From contig VFZU01000001.1 of the NCBI GenBank assembly GCA_016870995.1, forward strand, positions 62,001 to 126,000: a stretch of 64,000 nt of DNA, in the 5' to 3' direction. The first letter of the stretch is position 1; every line of letters begins with the position of its first letter. Under the pieces are notes generated by a model. It was not told the origin of the DNA and made no database searches. It saw only the letters and a program-made list of their open reading frames with translations. Shown here piece by piece: positions 1 to 9,611 of the stretch. Source of the stretch: Acidobacteriota bacterium (GTDB lineage Bacteria; Acidobacteriota; Terriglobia; Bryobacterales; Bryobacteraceae). The position numbers and the translations under genes were made by a program.

Positions 1-462
1 ACTTCGCGTGGGGGAATTGGAGGTGTGTTTAGATTCGACGCGGCCGGGAAAGTTCGCCATAGTTTGGCAGCGTTGGTGGCAGCGGCGTATCAATTGCAGG
101 GGAGTGTGTTGACCTGGGGCGGAAATGCCGCGGGAATCGGGTGGCATCCGGATGGGAGGATGCAATTGAATTTTGGGAAGGGAGTGCTGGAGGATTACAC
201 GCGCGTTGGGGCGAAGGCTGAGGGGATTGTGGGGGAGTGGAAGGGGATGCGGCAGATGAGTGGCCAGAGTGTGCCGACGACGTTCGTGTTTCGTGAGGAT
301 GGAAAGTCGTTGATGGTGGTTTGGTTGAAGACATTGGTTGGGAAGCTGAATGGCAACCGTGCGGTATTGGCGGGGGGCAAGGGGTATGTCGTGCGTGAAG
401 AGGGCGAGGCGTTGGTGATTCAGGCGGATGGGGGTGATCCGCACCGGTATGTGCGGATATGA
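1..462 (+). CDS. Hypothetical protein, 5' end cut by window
   Basis: The reading frame is open from base 1 to a TGA at 460-462, so the gene starts before the window. A GTG at 25 is the first in-frame start candidate, but coding sense continues upstream of it. The 150 or so visible residues contain no motif I recognise. They alternate short hydrophobic and glycine-rich stretches such as TWGGNAAGIGWHPDG and GGKGYVVREEGEALVIQ, which suggests a small beta-rich or lipocalin-like fold; this is a guess. The stop is 8 bp before the next start on the same strand. Confidence 0.55.
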   Translation, partial: TSRGGIGGVFRFDAAGKVRHSLAALVAAAYQLQGSVLTWGGNAAGIGWHPDGRMQLNFGKGVLEDYTRVGAKAEGIVGEWKGMRQMSGQSVPTTFVFREDGKSLMVVWLKTLVGKLNGNRAVLAGGKGYVVREEGEALVIQADGGDPHRYVRI

Positions 463-463
463 T
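458..463 (+). promoter_or_regulatory. -10-like hexamer TATGAT, likely leaderless start for amidohydrolase
   Basis: TATGAT ends six bases before the ATG at 470. No Shine-Dalgarno-like purine run lies in the gap. The spacing matches the same arrangement at many other genes in this window, and it supports the start at 470 over the earlier in-frame ATG at 428. Confidence 0.45.
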
Positions 464-469
464 CTTGGG

Positions 470-1345
470 ATGCTGAGACGATCGTTTTTGGCGCTGGCGG
501 CGCAGTTAGCGAATTCACCAAGGGTGGATTCGCACATTCACTTGTTCGCTTCGGATGGGAGGCGCTTTCCTTTTCATCCGAAAGGGACGTATCAGCCGAA
601 GCCTGAGCCGCTTGAGGATTATGCGAAGTTTGCAGTAGCGGCGGGGATTCAGCACGCGGTGATTGTGCATCCGGAGCCTTATCAGGATGATCATCGGTAT
701 CTCGAGTATTGCTTTGAGAATGAGCCGAGGAAGGACTTCTTTAAAGGAACGTGTCTGTTTGATGCGTACCGCGAGGATACGCCGCAGCGGATCGATGCGT
801 TGGTGAAGAAGTGGCCGGGAAGAGTGCGGGCGTTGCGGGTGCATCGAACCAATAAGGATGCTTCGGTGACGGGGCCGATTCGAGAGAGGCCGCTTGAATC
901 TGCGGAGATGCGACGGTGTTGGAAAGCGGTGGCGGATCGGGGGTTGATGATTCAGATGCACTTCATCCCGATGCATGCCGTTGCGATTGGAAAACTGGCG
1001 CGGGAGTTTCGCGGGATGAAGGTGGTGCTGGATCATCTGGGCCGGAACAATCAGGGGACGGAGACGGAGTGGAAGGATGTGCTGGCGCTGGCCAAGCTAC
1101 CGAATACGGTGATGAAGTTCTCGGGGCTCGAATATTCTCCGGTGGGGTTGGCGGAGAGAGTGAAGCAAGTGTATGAGGCATTTGGGCCCTCGAGGATTGT
1201 TTGGGGTGGACTGGGGATGAACCCCACTGAGTTTCAAACGTCAAGAAACCGTTTGCATGAACTGTTCGCTTTTGCGAGCGAGCAGGAACGCAATGCGATT
1301 CGCGGTGAGAATGCGATGAAGCTGTATGGGTGGACGCTACCATGA
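470..1345 (+). CDS. Secreted amidohydrolase-2 family metal-dependent hydrolase
   Basis: A 291-residue protein of the amidohydrolase_2 (PF04909) type, a TIM-barrel hydrolase or decarboxylase family acting on small carboxylates or lactones. The barrel opens with DSHIHLF, the HxH metal-binding motif after strand 1. QMHFIP near the middle and VLDHLG further on fit the later metal-binding histidines, and VWGGLGMNP fits the last strand, where the family usually has WGSD; here the aspartate position reads GGL, so catalytic competence is uncertain. The N-terminus MLRRSFLALAAQ is a twin-arginine-like leader, suggesting export. I chose 470 rather than the in-frame ATG at 428 because 428 lies inside the previous gene and 470 has a well-placed -10 hexamer. 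The next gene overlaps its end by 20 bp. Confidence 0.8.
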   Translation: MLRRSFLALAAQLANSPRVDSHIHLFASDGRRFPFHPKGTYQPKPEPLEDYAKFAVAAGIQHAVIVHPEPYQDDHRYLEYCFENEPRKDFFKGTCLFDAYREDTPQRIDALVKKWPGRVRALRVHRTNKDASVTGPIRERPLESAEMRRCWKAVADRGLMIQMHFIPMHAVAIGKLAREFRGMKVVLDHLGRNNQGTETEWKDVLALAKLPNTVMKFSGLEYSPVGLAERVKQVYEAFGPSRIVWGGLGMNPTEFQTSRNRLHELFAFASEQERNAIRGENAMKLYGWTLP

Positions 1346-2216
1346 AGGATTGTCGAATCCATATTTGTTGTTAACGCTGACGGCGGCGATCTGGGGATCG
1401 TCCTGGATGGCTGGGAGCGTGTTGTCACGCGAGGGTGTGGCTCCGATTTATTCAAGTCTGGGACGGTTTGGTTTTGGGGCGCTGGGTTTATTGCTGATCA
1501 TGTGGGGCGTGAAGCCGTGGCCGCGACCGGAGAGAGCGGTTTGGATTCGGCTGGCGGCGATGGGTTTTCTGGGGGTGGCGCTTTACAACATCTGCTTCTT
1601 TAGCGGGCTGAAGACGGTGCCTTCGGGCAGAGCTTCGTTGATGGCTTCTCTGCAGCCTTCGTTGATCTTCATCTATTCGAGGATTGTCTGGGGTGAGAAA
1701 GTGACTTTGCGTAAGCTGGGCGGGTTGTTGTTGAGCTTGATTGGAGCTGGGTTGGTGTTAACGCAAGGAGAGCCGGGGAAATTGTTCGCGGCTGGTTTGG
1801 GGAGCGGAGACGTGTGGATTCTGACGGCGGTGCTGGCGTGGTTTGGCTATACGATTCTGGGGCGAGATCTGGCGAATCGATTGTCGCCGCTGGCGGTGAC
1901 GGCTTACTCGATCTGGATTGGGCTTGGGATGCTTTTGGCGTATGTGATGGTGGTGGGCGGGCCGGTGCCCGATTTGACGAGCGTGAAGTTCTGGGGAATC
2001 ACGATGTATCTGGGATTTCTGGGGACGACGCTGGCTTTTCTTCTGTACTTGCGAGGGTTAGAGCAGATTGGGGCCGCGCGGACTTCGATCTTTATCAACC
2101 TCGTGCCGGTGTTTAGCGTGGTGACCAGCAATGTGTTGTTGCGCGAGCCGATTACGTGGCCGACGGTGGTGGGAGGAATGCTTTGTTTGACGGGCGTGCA
2201 GTTGTTGGTACGCTAG
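1326..2216 (+). CDS. EamA/DMT superfamily transporter
   Basis: A 296-residue integral membrane protein made of two repeats of about five transmembrane helices, the usual EamA (10 TM) length and layout. Markers are the first helix TAAIWGSSWMAGSVL, the motif SGLKTVPSGRASLMASLQPS at the end of the first repeat, and RTSIFINLVPVFSV in the second. The family exports metabolites or amino acids across the inner membrane; the substrate cannot be read from sequence. The ATG at 1326 overlaps the amidohydrolase by 20 bp, so the two are probably co-transcribed. A TTG at 1350 is an alternative start outside the overlap. Confidence 0.85.
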   Translation: MGGRYHEGLSNPYLLLTLTAAIWGSSWMAGSVLSREGVAPIYSSLGRFGFGALGLLLIMWGVKPWPRPERAVWIRLAAMGFLGVALYNICFFSGLKTVPSGRASLMASLQPSLIFIYSRIVWGEKVTLRKLGGLLLSLIGAGLVLTQGEPGKLFAAGLGSGDVWILTAVLAWFGYTILGRDLANRLSPLAVTAYSIWIGLGMLLAYVMVVGGPVPDLTSVKFWGITMYLGFLGTTLAFLLYLRGLEQIGAARTSIFINLVPVFSVVTSNVLLREPITWPTVVGGMLCLTGVQLLVR

Positions 2217-2220
2217 CGGG

Positions 2221-3717
2221 ATGCGCAAGATTGGTTTGCTTTTTGTTGGATTGACGATGTATGGGCAGGGTCAGTTGGGGTCGACGGCGGGGCCGTCGAG
2301 TGTGCCAACGCAGGCGATGATCCCGGATGTGGCTCCGATTGTGAAGAATCACGAAATGATGCTGAACGGGAAGGCGTTGAAGTACACGTCGGCAACGGGG
2401 ATGATGCCGCTTCGCAGTTCGACGGGGGAGATTGAGGCGGGGTTGTTCTATGTGGCTTACAACGTAGAAGGTGCGGGCAAGCGACCCCTGTGTGTGGCGT
2501 TTAATGGAGGACCGGGGGCGGGGACGTTGTGGCTGCATCTGGGCGCGATCGGGCCGCGGCGGATTCGCATGAACGATGACGGGACGATGCCGGCGGCGCC
2601 ATACAAGATGGAGGATAACCAGGGGACTTGGCTCGACAAGTGCGACCTGGTGTTTGTGGATCCGGTGGGCACGGGATTTTCACGGGCGACCAAGGTGGAG
2701 ACCGCGCGGAAGTTTAACGGGTTCACGGGGGATATCGATTCGGTGGCGGAATTCATCCGGTTGTACCTGGCGAGAAACAAGCGTTTTGACTCTCCGCTGT
2801 TTTTGGCTGGAGAGAGTTATGGAACGACGCGCGCGGCAGGGTTGTCGGGGGCGTTGGCTTCACGCGGGATTGCATTGAATGGCGTGATTCTGATCAGCTC
2901 GATTTTGAATTTCCAGACGGCGCGATTCACCAAGGGCAACGATTTGCCGTTTGCTTTGTTCCTGCCGACGTATGCGGCGACGGCCTGGTATCACAAGAAA
3001 GTGGACCCGGCATATCAGAAGGATCTGAAGGGGATGCTGGGTGAGGTTCGTAAGTTTGCTGAGGGTGAGTATTCGGTGGCGTTGATGAAGGGGGATCGTT
3101 TGACGCAGGCTGAGAGGGAGGCGATTGCCGTGAAGCTGGGGAAGTTTACGGGAATGTCGCAGACCTTCTTGCTGCAGAATGATCTGAGGATTGAGATCCA
3201 GCGGTTTATCAAGGAACTGCGGCGGAGTGAGCGGATTGTTGTGGGTCGGCTGGATTCAAGGCTGACCGGGACGGATGGGGATGCCGGGGCGGCGACGGCT
3301 GAGTTTGATCCGAGTGCGGCGGCGATCCTGCCTCCGTATACCCATGCGATGAATCAGTATGCGCGGCAGGATCTGGGGTATCAGACCGATGCGATTTACT
3401 TTGCGCTGGGTGGCGGGACTTTACCGTGGGATTACTCGAGTGCGCAGAATCAGTTTGCCGATACGAGCAATACGCTGCGGTCTGCGTTTGACCGGAACCC
3501 ATTTATGAAGGTCTTTGTGGCGAATGGTTACTACGATTTGGCGACGCCGTTTTTTGCGACGGAGTACACGTTTTCGCATATGGGACTGGCGGCGAAGCAT
3601 CGGGCGAACGTGACGATGAAGGAGTATGAGTCAGGACACATGATGTACATTCATGTGCCGTCGTTGTTGAAGTTGAAGGGGGATGTGGGGGCGTTTATTG
3701 AGGGGGCGGTGCAATAG
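2221..3717 (+). CDS. Peptidase S10 (serine carboxypeptidase-like), secreted
   Basis: A 498-residue alpha/beta-hydrolase of the serine carboxypeptidase family S10, which removes C-terminal residues from peptides. The oxyanion-hole motif NGGPG is at about residues 95-99, the nucleophile elbow GESYG gives Ser199, the acid in NGYYDLATP is Asp439 and the base in ESGHMMY is His473, a complete triad. The N-terminus MRKIGLLFVGLTMYGQG reads as a signal peptide. The start lies 4 bp after the transporter stop. A TACGCT hexamer at 2209-2214 ends six bases before the ATG, so it may also have its own leaderless promoter. S10-like proteins of this kind are common in Acidobacteriota; substrate unknown. Confidence 0.88.
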   Translation: MRKIGLLFVGLTMYGQGQLGSTAGPSSVPTQAMIPDVAPIVKNHEMMLNGKALKYTSATGMMPLRSSTGEIEAGLFYVAYNVEGAGKRPLCVAFNGGPGAGTLWLHLGAIGPRRIRMNDDGTMPAAPYKMEDNQGTWLDKCDLVFVDPVGTGFSRATKVETARKFNGFTGDIDSVAEFIRLYLARNKRFDSPLFLAGESYGTTRAAGLSGALASRGIALNGVILISSILNFQTARFTKGNDLPFALFLPTYAATAWYHKKVDPAYQKDLKGMLGEVRKFAEGEYSVALMKGDRLTQAEREAIAVKLGKFTGMSQTFLLQNDLRIEIQRFIKELRRSERIVVGRLDSRLTGTDGDAGAATAEFDPSAAAILPPYTHAMNQYARQDLGYQTDAIYFALGGGTLPWDYSSAQNQFADTSNTLRSAFDRNPFMKVFVANGYYDLATPFFATEYTFSHMGLAAKHRANVTMKEYESGHMMYIHVPSLLKLKGDVGAFIEGAVQ

Positions 3718-3788
3718 TTTCACACAGCCCCGAAATCGCCAGAATTGCTGACATCGGATAGCGCAACCCTTCATCGGGGTGCCCTCGA
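3718..3788. other. Convergent intergenic spacer
   Basis: A 71-bp gap between two converging genes. GCCCTCG at 3781-3787 can pair with CGAGGGC at 3798-3804 inside the end of the sulfatase gene, a 7-bp stem with a 10-base loop. There is no T-tract on either side, so this is at best a weak terminator. Confidence 0.25.
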
Positions 3789-5231
3789 TTACTGGGGCGA
3801 GGGCGCAGTCAGTCGGTCTATATGGTCACTCATGGTTTTGATCTGGGATTGGAGCTCGGGACGAGTGGCGCGATTGGCCGATTCTTGCGGGTCTTCTTTG
3901 TAGTCGTAGAGTTCGCGAGCGATGACTTCTTTGGTGTCGCGCTTGCGCCATTCGGTGTAGCGGAAGCGTTCGTCGCGGACGGAGTAGCCCATGAGTTGTT
4001 GCTTCTCGTAAGTGCGCGGGTATTGGCTCAAAGCGACGGGCTTGCCTTTGGCTGTGGGGTTGTTAAGAAGCGGGACGAAGCTGGTGCCTTGCACCTTGGC
4101 GGGAGCGGGGAGGCCAGCACCTTCGGCAAAGGACGGGTAGATGTCGATGAACTCGACGAGGCGGTCGCAAGTAGCGCCGCGTTGCTTCTGGCCGGGCATC
4201 GAGGCGATGAGGAGACTGTTGGTGGCCTTCTCGTAGTTGGTGTGCTTGTTCCAATTGCCGTGATTGTTGAGGTGCCAGCCGTGGTCACCGAAGAGCACGA
4301 CCATGGTGTTGTCGCGAAGACCCTGACGGTCGAGTTCGTTGAGGATCTTGCCGATGTTCTCGTCTGTATAAGAGGTGCAGGCGTAGTAGGCGCGGACCAG
4401 TTCGCGAGCCTTTTCGCTCGAGATGGGGCCGTTGCCGATGTCGCCGTAGCTGCGGAGTTCGCCAGAGTTGGTGCCGGCGAAGGAAGGAGCGCCGGTGGGC
4501 GGCTCTGGGTAGTCGGGCATCTCGACTTTGCGGAGCGGGTAAAGGTCGAAGAAGCGCTTGGGGGCGATGAAGGGGAGATGCGGCTTAGCGAAGCCGACAC
4601 CGAGGAAGAACGGTTTGCCTTTGAGTTCTTTGAGGGCGGTGATGGCTTGTGCAGTGGTGCGGTTGTCGGGGAGTTCGTCTTCGTTTGATTCAACGGATTG
4701 CCAGGAGGGACCGCGCGTGCCGGCGGGACTGCCTGTGGGTTCGATGGTCCAGTTTTTTGCCTTCAGTTGTTCATGGATGCGCTGGGCGCGACTGCGGGAT
4801 TCGGCGCTGTTCCAGTCGTAGCGCATGTTCGGACCCCACCAGGGGATGGTCCAGCTGGGGGCATCGTCGAGCCCGCCGTGAAAGAGCTTGCCCAAGCCGG
4901 TGGAAGTGTAGCCGTTGTTTTTGAAGTATTCGGGCAAGGTGACTGCATCGGGGATGGTGCCGCGGAAGTGGTGTTGGAGGTCGTAGATCTTGGTGGTGTC
5001 GGGGCGTAAGCCGGTGAGGAGAGAGGTGCGTGAGGGGCTGCAGACGGCCTGCTGGCAGTAGGCTTTTGTGAAGACGGTGCCGCGCGAGGCGAGTGCGTCG
5101 ATGTTGGGGGAGTGGATGTGTTTTGCACCATAGCAGCCCAGTTCGGGGCGCAGGTCGTCGACCCCAATCAGCAGGACATTCATCCGTGGTTTCGACTGGG
5201 CCAGGACGGCGAGGAAGGTGCGGCGAAGCAT
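3789..5231 (-). CDS. Sulfatase, iduronate-2-sulfatase-like, secreted
   Basis: A 480-residue type I sulfatase, an enzyme that hydrolyses sulfate esters using a formylglycine made from cysteine. The maturation motif CSPSRTSLLTG starts at Cys64; the cysteine type fits either FGE or anSME maturation, and neither enzyme is in the window. The N-terminal metal site is GVDDLRPELGCYG, and LFGDHGWHLNNHGNWNKHT is the second metal-binding segment, typical of iduronate-2-sulfatase-like (S1_7) members. The leader MLRRTFLAVLAQS suggests Tat export. It is divergent from the RND permease gene with 31 bp between starts. A TATCAT hexamer 7 nt upstream of the ATG indicates a leaderless transcript. Confidence 0.9.
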   Translation of the reverse strand: MLRRTFLAVLAQSKPRMNVLLIGVDDLRPELGCYGAKHIHSPNIDALASRGTVFTKAYCQQAVCSPSRTSLLTGLRPDTTKIYDLQHHFRGTIPDAVTLPEYFKNNGYTSTGLGKLFHGGLDDAPSWTIPWWGPNMRYDWNSAESRSRAQRIHEQLKAKNWTIEPTGSPAGTRGPSWQSVESNEDELPDNRTTAQAITALKELKGKPFFLGVGFAKPHLPFIAPKRFFDLYPLRKVEMPDYPEPPTGAPSFAGTNSGELRSYGDIGNGPISSEKARELVRAYYACTSYTDENIGKILNELDRQGLRDNTMVVLFGDHGWHLNNHGNWNKHTNYEKATNSLLIASMPGQKQRGATCDRLVEFIDIYPSFAEGAGLPAPAKVQGTSFVPLLNNPTAKGKPVALSQYPRTYEKQQLMGYSVRDERFRYTEWRKRDTKEVIARELYDYKEDPQESANRATRPELQSQIKTMSDHIDRLTAPSPQ

Positions 5232-5238
5232 GATCGAA

Positions 5239-5244
5239 ATGATA
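5239..5244 (-). promoter_or_regulatory. -10-like TATCAT for the sulfatase gene
   Basis: Read on the minus strand, TATCAT ends seven bases before the sulfatase ATG (5231) with no ribosome binding site between them. The plus-strand neighbour instead has a Shine-Dalgarno-like TAAGGA at 5248-5253. Confidence 0.4.
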
Positions 5245-5262
5245 ACCTAAGGAAACTCTCTC

Positions 5263-8200
5263 ATGTGGATCGTAAAGCTGGCTCTAAGCCGGCCATACAC
5301 CTTCGCGGTGATGGCGGTTTTGATCTGTATTTTAGGTGCCGTTTCGATCGTGGCGATGCCGACGGATATCTTTCCGAATATTGATATCCCTGTTGTGAGC
5401 GTGATCTGGGCTTACACCGGCATGTCGCCTGACGATATGGAGAGGCGCGTCGTGACTTCTTTTGAGCGCGCGACGACCACAACCGTGAACGACGTCGAGC
5501 ATATAGAGAGCCAGAGTATACCCGGCTATGGAGTAGTGCGCGTATTCTTCCATCCCACGGTGAATGTGGAGCTGGCTGTGGCGCAGTTATCGGCGATTTC
5601 GAATTCGATTGTCAGGATTTTGCCGCCAGGGATCACGCCTCCGTTTGTGTTGCGGTACAACGCGGCTACGGTACCGATTCTGCAGTTGGCGCTATCGAGC
5701 AGGTCGATGAGTGAGCAGCAGATTTATGACCTGGCGAATTCGCAGATCCGAATCGGGCTGGCAACTGTGCAGGGGGCTTCTTTGCCTTTGCCCTATGGCG
5801 GCCGGGTGCGCAGCATCATGGTGGATCTCGACACGACTGCGATGCAGGCGCGGCGATTGTCGGCCAATGATGTGTCGAATGCGCTGAACGCGCAGAATCT
5901 GATTCTGCCGTCGGGTAGCGCGAAGATCGGGCCAACTGAATATAACGTCCGACTCAATGCGAGCCCGGAGACCGTGGCGGAGATTAACCGTTTACCGGTG
6001 AAGGAGGTGAACGGGGCGATGGTCTACATGAAGGACATCGCGCAGGTGCGGGACGGGTTTTCGATTCAGACGAATGTGGTGCGGCAGAACGGGACGCGCG
6101 GGTCGCTGTTGACGGTGCTCAAGAACGGGAATGCATCGACGCTCGAGATTATCGCGAAGGTGCAGAAAGAGTTGGACCGGCTACAGGGGGTGATCCCGAA
6201 AGAATTGCAGATCCGGCGGATGTTCGATCAGAGCCTGTTTGTGCGGGCTTCGATCGATGGGCTGGTGAAAGAAGGATTGATCGCGGCGGCGCTGACCGGG
6301 TTGATGATTCTGTTGTTCCTTGGGTCTTGGCGAAGCACGCTGATTGTGTGCGTGTCGATTCCGCTGTCGATCTTTACCTCCATCTCGATTCTGTATTTCT
6401 TCGGGCACACGATTAATGTGATGACGTTGGGTGGACTCGCCTTGGCGGTGGGCATTCTGGTGGATGACGCGACTGTGGAGATCGAGAACATTCACCGGAA
6501 CCGGCATATGGGCAAGCCGCTGATTCGGGCCATCCTCGATGGGGCGCAGCAGATCGCAGTGCCGACGTTTGTATCGACGACTGCGATTTGTATTGTGTTT
6601 GTGCCGGTGGTGTTTTTGACCGGTACTGCGAAGTATCTGTTTACGCCGCTGGCGCTGGCGGTGGTGTTTGCGATGATGGCGAGCTACCTGCTGAGCCGAA
6701 CGATTGTGCCGACGATGGCGCATATGTTGCTGGCCGGGGATAAAGAAAGTGGCTTGATCTGGAAGGTGCATGAGGGGTTTAACGTAGGGTTTGATGCGCT
6801 GAAGCGGACGTATGCATCGATGCTTGAATGGGCCTTGGGGCACCGGGCGATTGTGCTCGCTTGCTTCATGGGGTTTGCGGTATTCAGCGGTTGGATGGCG
6901 ACGATGGTGGGAGAGGACTTCTTCCCGGAAGTGGATGCCGGGCAGTTTCGGTTGCATGTGAGGGCGCCGGCTGGGGCGCGGATTGAAGAGACGGAAGAGT
7001 TGTTCGGTCAGGTGGAGGCGGTGATTCGGCAAGTGGTGCCGCCCAAGGAACTGGATAGCATTCTCGACAATATCGGGCTGCCGGTGGTGGGTGTGAATTT
7101 GGCCTACTCAGATGGGGCCACGATTGGCAGGTTTGATGGCGAGATCCTGGTGAGCTTGAAGGATCGCGAAGTGCCGACCAAGGAGTATGTGCAGCGGCTG
7201 CGGAAGAAGTTGAACGATACCTTTCCGGATGCAGAGTTCTTTTTTCAGCCGGCGAACATCATCAATCAGATTTTGAATTTCGGTAAGCCGGCGCCGTTTG
7301 ATATTCAGATTGTGGCGCGAAACCGGGTTGCTGGCTTAAAGGTAGCGCGAGAGCTGGAGAATCGTGTGAAGCGGATTCCGGGTGCGGTGGATGTGCATTT
7401 GCATCAGGTGCCGAATTCGCCAGATCTGGCTGTGAATGTGGACCGCACCAAGGCGGACACGCTGGGAATGACGGAACGGGATGTGGCGAACAGTCTGCTG
7501 GTGAGCTTGAGTTCGAACAACCAGGTTGCGCCAAGTTACTGGATTGATCCGGCGAATGGAGTGAGCTATCCGGTGAACGTGCAAACACCGCAGAGCCGCA
7601 TCGAGACGCTGGAGGATATTACACGGATGCCGATTACTCCTCCAGGCGGCGGAGTGCCGAGCTTGCTCGAAAACATGTCGGAGATCCGGCGATCGACGAG
7701 CATGGCGGTGGTGAATCACTACAACGTGCAGCCGACGTTCAACGTGTACGCGAATGTGGAGAACACGGATCTGGGGTCGGTGCAGAAGAGGGTGAACGCG
7801 ATTCTGGCCGAGATGCGGCCGAAGCTGCCACGGGGCATTACGATTGAACTGCGCGGACAGGTGGAGACGATGAATTCGAGCTTTGTGCGGCTTGGGCTCG
7901 GAATGCTGTTCGCGATGCTGCTGGTTTACATGTTGATGGTGGTGAACTTCCAGAGCTGGCTTGATCCGTTCATCATTCTGACGGCGCTGCCGGGTGCGCT
8001 GGCCGGGATCGTGTGGATGTTGTTTGCGACGCAAACAACTTTTAACGTGCCGAGCCTGATGGGCGCCATTATGAGCATTGGCGTCGGCGTGGCGAATTCG
8101 ATTCTGCTCGTGACGTTTGCCAACGACTTGCGGCCGATGGGGCTGAACTCGCGCGAGGCGGCGCTGGAGGCGGGAGTGACCCGGCTGCGGCCCGTGATCA

Positions 8201-8403
8201 TGACGGCGGCGGCGATGATTATCGGGATGCTGCCGATGTCGTTGGGGCTGGGCGAGGGTGGAGAACAGAATGCACCGCTGGGACGGGCCGTGATCGGCGG
8301 TCTGGCGGTGGCGACGGTGGCCACGTTGTTCATCGTTCCGTTGATTTACAGCACGCTGCGCAAGAAGGCACCAGTACTACATGAAATCGAGGAGGCGCAA
8401 TGA
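5263..8403 (+). CDS. Efflux RND transporter permease subunit
   Basis: A 1046-residue AcrB/MdtB-like inner-membrane pump of full family length, with twelve predicted helices in two repeats and two large periplasmic loops. It starts MWIVKLALSRPYTFAVMAVL, and helix 4 carries LVDDATVEIENIHRN with the acidic proton-relay pair Asp401-Asp402. In helix 10 the position of AcrB Lys940 is replaced: the segment reads GVGVANSILLV where AcrB has an AKN sequence. A Shine-Dalgarno-like TAAGGA at 5248-5253 precedes the ATG. The adaptor gene overlaps its end by 4 bp. No outer-membrane factor is encoded next to it. Substrate unknown. Confidence 0.93.
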   Translation: MWIVKLALSRPYTFAVMAVLICILGAVSIVAMPTDIFPNIDIPVVSVIWAYTGMSPDDMERRVVTSFERATTTTVNDVEHIESQSIPGYGVVRVFFHPTVNVELAVAQLSAISNSIVRILPPGITPPFVLRYNAATVPILQLALSSRSMSEQQIYDLANSQIRIGLATVQGASLPLPYGGRVRSIMVDLDTTAMQARRLSANDVSNALNAQNLILPSGSAKIGPTEYNVRLNASPETVAEINRLPVKEVNGAMVYMKDIAQVRDGFSIQTNVVRQNGTRGSLLTVLKNGNASTLEIIAKVQKELDRLQGVIPKELQIRRMFDQSLFVRASIDGLVKEGLIAAALTGLMILLFLGSWRSTLIVCVSIPLSIFTSISILYFFGHTINVMTLGGLALAVGILVDDATVEIENIHRNRHMGKPLIRAILDGAQQIAVPTFVSTTAICIVFVPVVFLTGTAKYLFTPLALAVVFAMMASYLLSRTIVPTMAHMLLAGDKESGLIWKVHEGFNVGFDALKRTYASMLEWALGHRAIVLACFMGFAVFSGWMATMVGEDFFPEVDAGQFRLHVRAPAGARIEETEELFGQVEAVIRQVVPPKELDSILDNIGLPVVGVNLAYSDGATIGRFDGEILVSLKDREVPTKEYVQRLRKKLNDTFPDAEFFFQPANIINQILNFGKPAPFDIQIVARNRVAGLKVARELENRVKRIPGAVDVHLHQVPNSPDLAVNVDRTKADTLGMTERDVANSLLVSLSSNNQVAPSYWIDPANGVSYPVNVQTPQSRIETLEDITRMPITPPGGGVPSLLENMSEIRRSTSMAVVNHYNVQPTFNVYANVENTDLGSVQKRVNAILAEMRPKLPRGITIELRGQVETMNSSFVRLGLGMLFAMLLVYMLMVVNFQSWLDPFIILTALPGALAGIVWMLFATQTTFNVPSLMGAIMSIGVGVANSILLVTFANDLRPMGLNSREAALEAGVTRLRPVIMTAAAMIIGMLPMSLGLGEGGEQNAPLGRAVIGGLAVATVATLFIVPLIYSTLRKKAPVLHEIEEAQ

Positions 8404-9611
8404 CAAGGGCGATCGGAGTATTGGTGCTGTTGGCGCTGATTGGGGCGGCGGTGTTCTATGTCGGTTGGGAGCCGCGCAACCAGCGGATTCGGATGATTGA
8501 AGCCGAGGCCAAGGAGAACGCCGAAGAGAAGTTGCTGGTGACGACGACGAAGGTGAAGCTTTCGGCGCCGACGCGGGAAATCTTGTTGCCCGGGAATGTG
8601 GCAGCGATTGGCGAGACGCCGATTTATGCGCGAGCTGAAGGCTACATCAAGGTGCGCAAGGTAGACATCGGCGATGTGGTGAAGAAGGGGGATCTGCTGG
8701 TTGAAATCGATTCGCCTGAGTTGGATCAGCAATTGCGAACCACCAAGGCGAGACTGGAGCAACTGAAGGCGACGACGGCGCAGGTGAAGGCCGCGATCGA
8801 TCAGGCCCGAGCGACGGCGAAGTTGGCGGAAGTGAATTATGGACGGTCGAAAGAACTTGTGACGAGCGGGATTATTGCTAAGGCAGATCTCGACGAGAAG
8901 ACAGCCGTCTATGATGCGCGGCGGGCCGATGTGAAGGCGCAGGAGGCGAATCTACTGGTAGCGGAAGAAGCAACACGGGCTCAGTTGGCCGAGGTGGCGC
9001 GGGTGGAGCAATTGACCGAGTTCAAGAAGGTTTTGGCTCCATTTGATGGTGTGATCACGCAGCGGAATTGCGCGGTCGGGAACCTGATTACGCCGGCGGC
9101 GCTGGCGGCGGGGAGGGACCTTTTCCGTTTGAGCGATATGTCCCGGTTGAGGATCTTCGTGAACGTACCGCAGGCTACGATCGGCGACATCAACGTGGGG
9201 CAGAAGGCGGTTGTGAAGCTGCCGGATGTGGGTGCGACGCTGATTGGCACTGTTGTGAGGACCTCGAACGCGCTTGAAAATCAGACTCGTACTTTGCTCG
9301 CAGAAGTCAACGTAGTGAATCAGGGGCGGACGCTGATGCCTGGTATGTATGTGCAGGTTGGGATCGAGACGAAGGGATCGCGCCGGTTGGTGCTTGTGCC
9401 CGGAGATACGATCGTGACTCGTGCGGAAGGAATCTTTGTGGCGGTGGTGGGCCAGGGGAACAAGATCCAGTTCCGCAAGATTGCGGTGGGCCGTGATTTC
9501 GGAACCGAGATTGAGGCGGTCAATGGATTGGCCGAGGGAGATCAGGTGGTGGTGAATCCTTCGGATGATGTGAAGAACGGCGTAGTGGTGAAAGCGATGG
9601 CAAGAAAATGA
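8400..9611 (+). CDS. RND efflux periplasmic adaptor (membrane fusion protein)
   Basis: A 403-residue HlyD/AcrA-type adaptor linking the RND pump to an outer-membrane channel. One N-terminal membrane anchor (about residues 4-22) is followed by the lipoyl/barrel-sandwich half-motif around AEGYIKVRKVDIGDVVKKGD, a long alpha-hairpin (about 95-200, LDQQLRTTKARLEQLKA onward), the second lipoyl half near APFDGVITQRN and a beta-barrel domain. The start overlaps the permease stop as ATGA, so translation is coupled. It lacks the N-terminal cysteine of a lipoprotein. Confidence 0.92.
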   Translation: MTRAIGVLVLLALIGAAVFYVGWEPRNQRIRMIEAEAKENAEEKLLVTTTKVKLSAPTREILLPGNVAAIGETPIYARAEGYIKVRKVDIGDVVKKGDLLVEIDSPELDQQLRTTKARLEQLKATTAQVKAAIDQARATAKLAEVNYGRSKELVTSGIIAKADLDEKTAVYDARRADVKAQEANLLVAEEATRAQLAEVARVEQLTEFKKVLAPFDGVITQRNCAVGNLITPAALAAGRDLFRLSDMSRLRIFVNVPQATIGDINVGQKAVVKLPDVGATLIGTVVRTSNALENQTRTLLAEVNVVNQGRTLMPGMYVQVGIETKGSRRLVLVPGDTIVTRAEGIFVAVVGQGNKIQFRKIAVGRDFGTEIEAVNGLAEGDQVVVNPSDDVKNGVVVKAMARK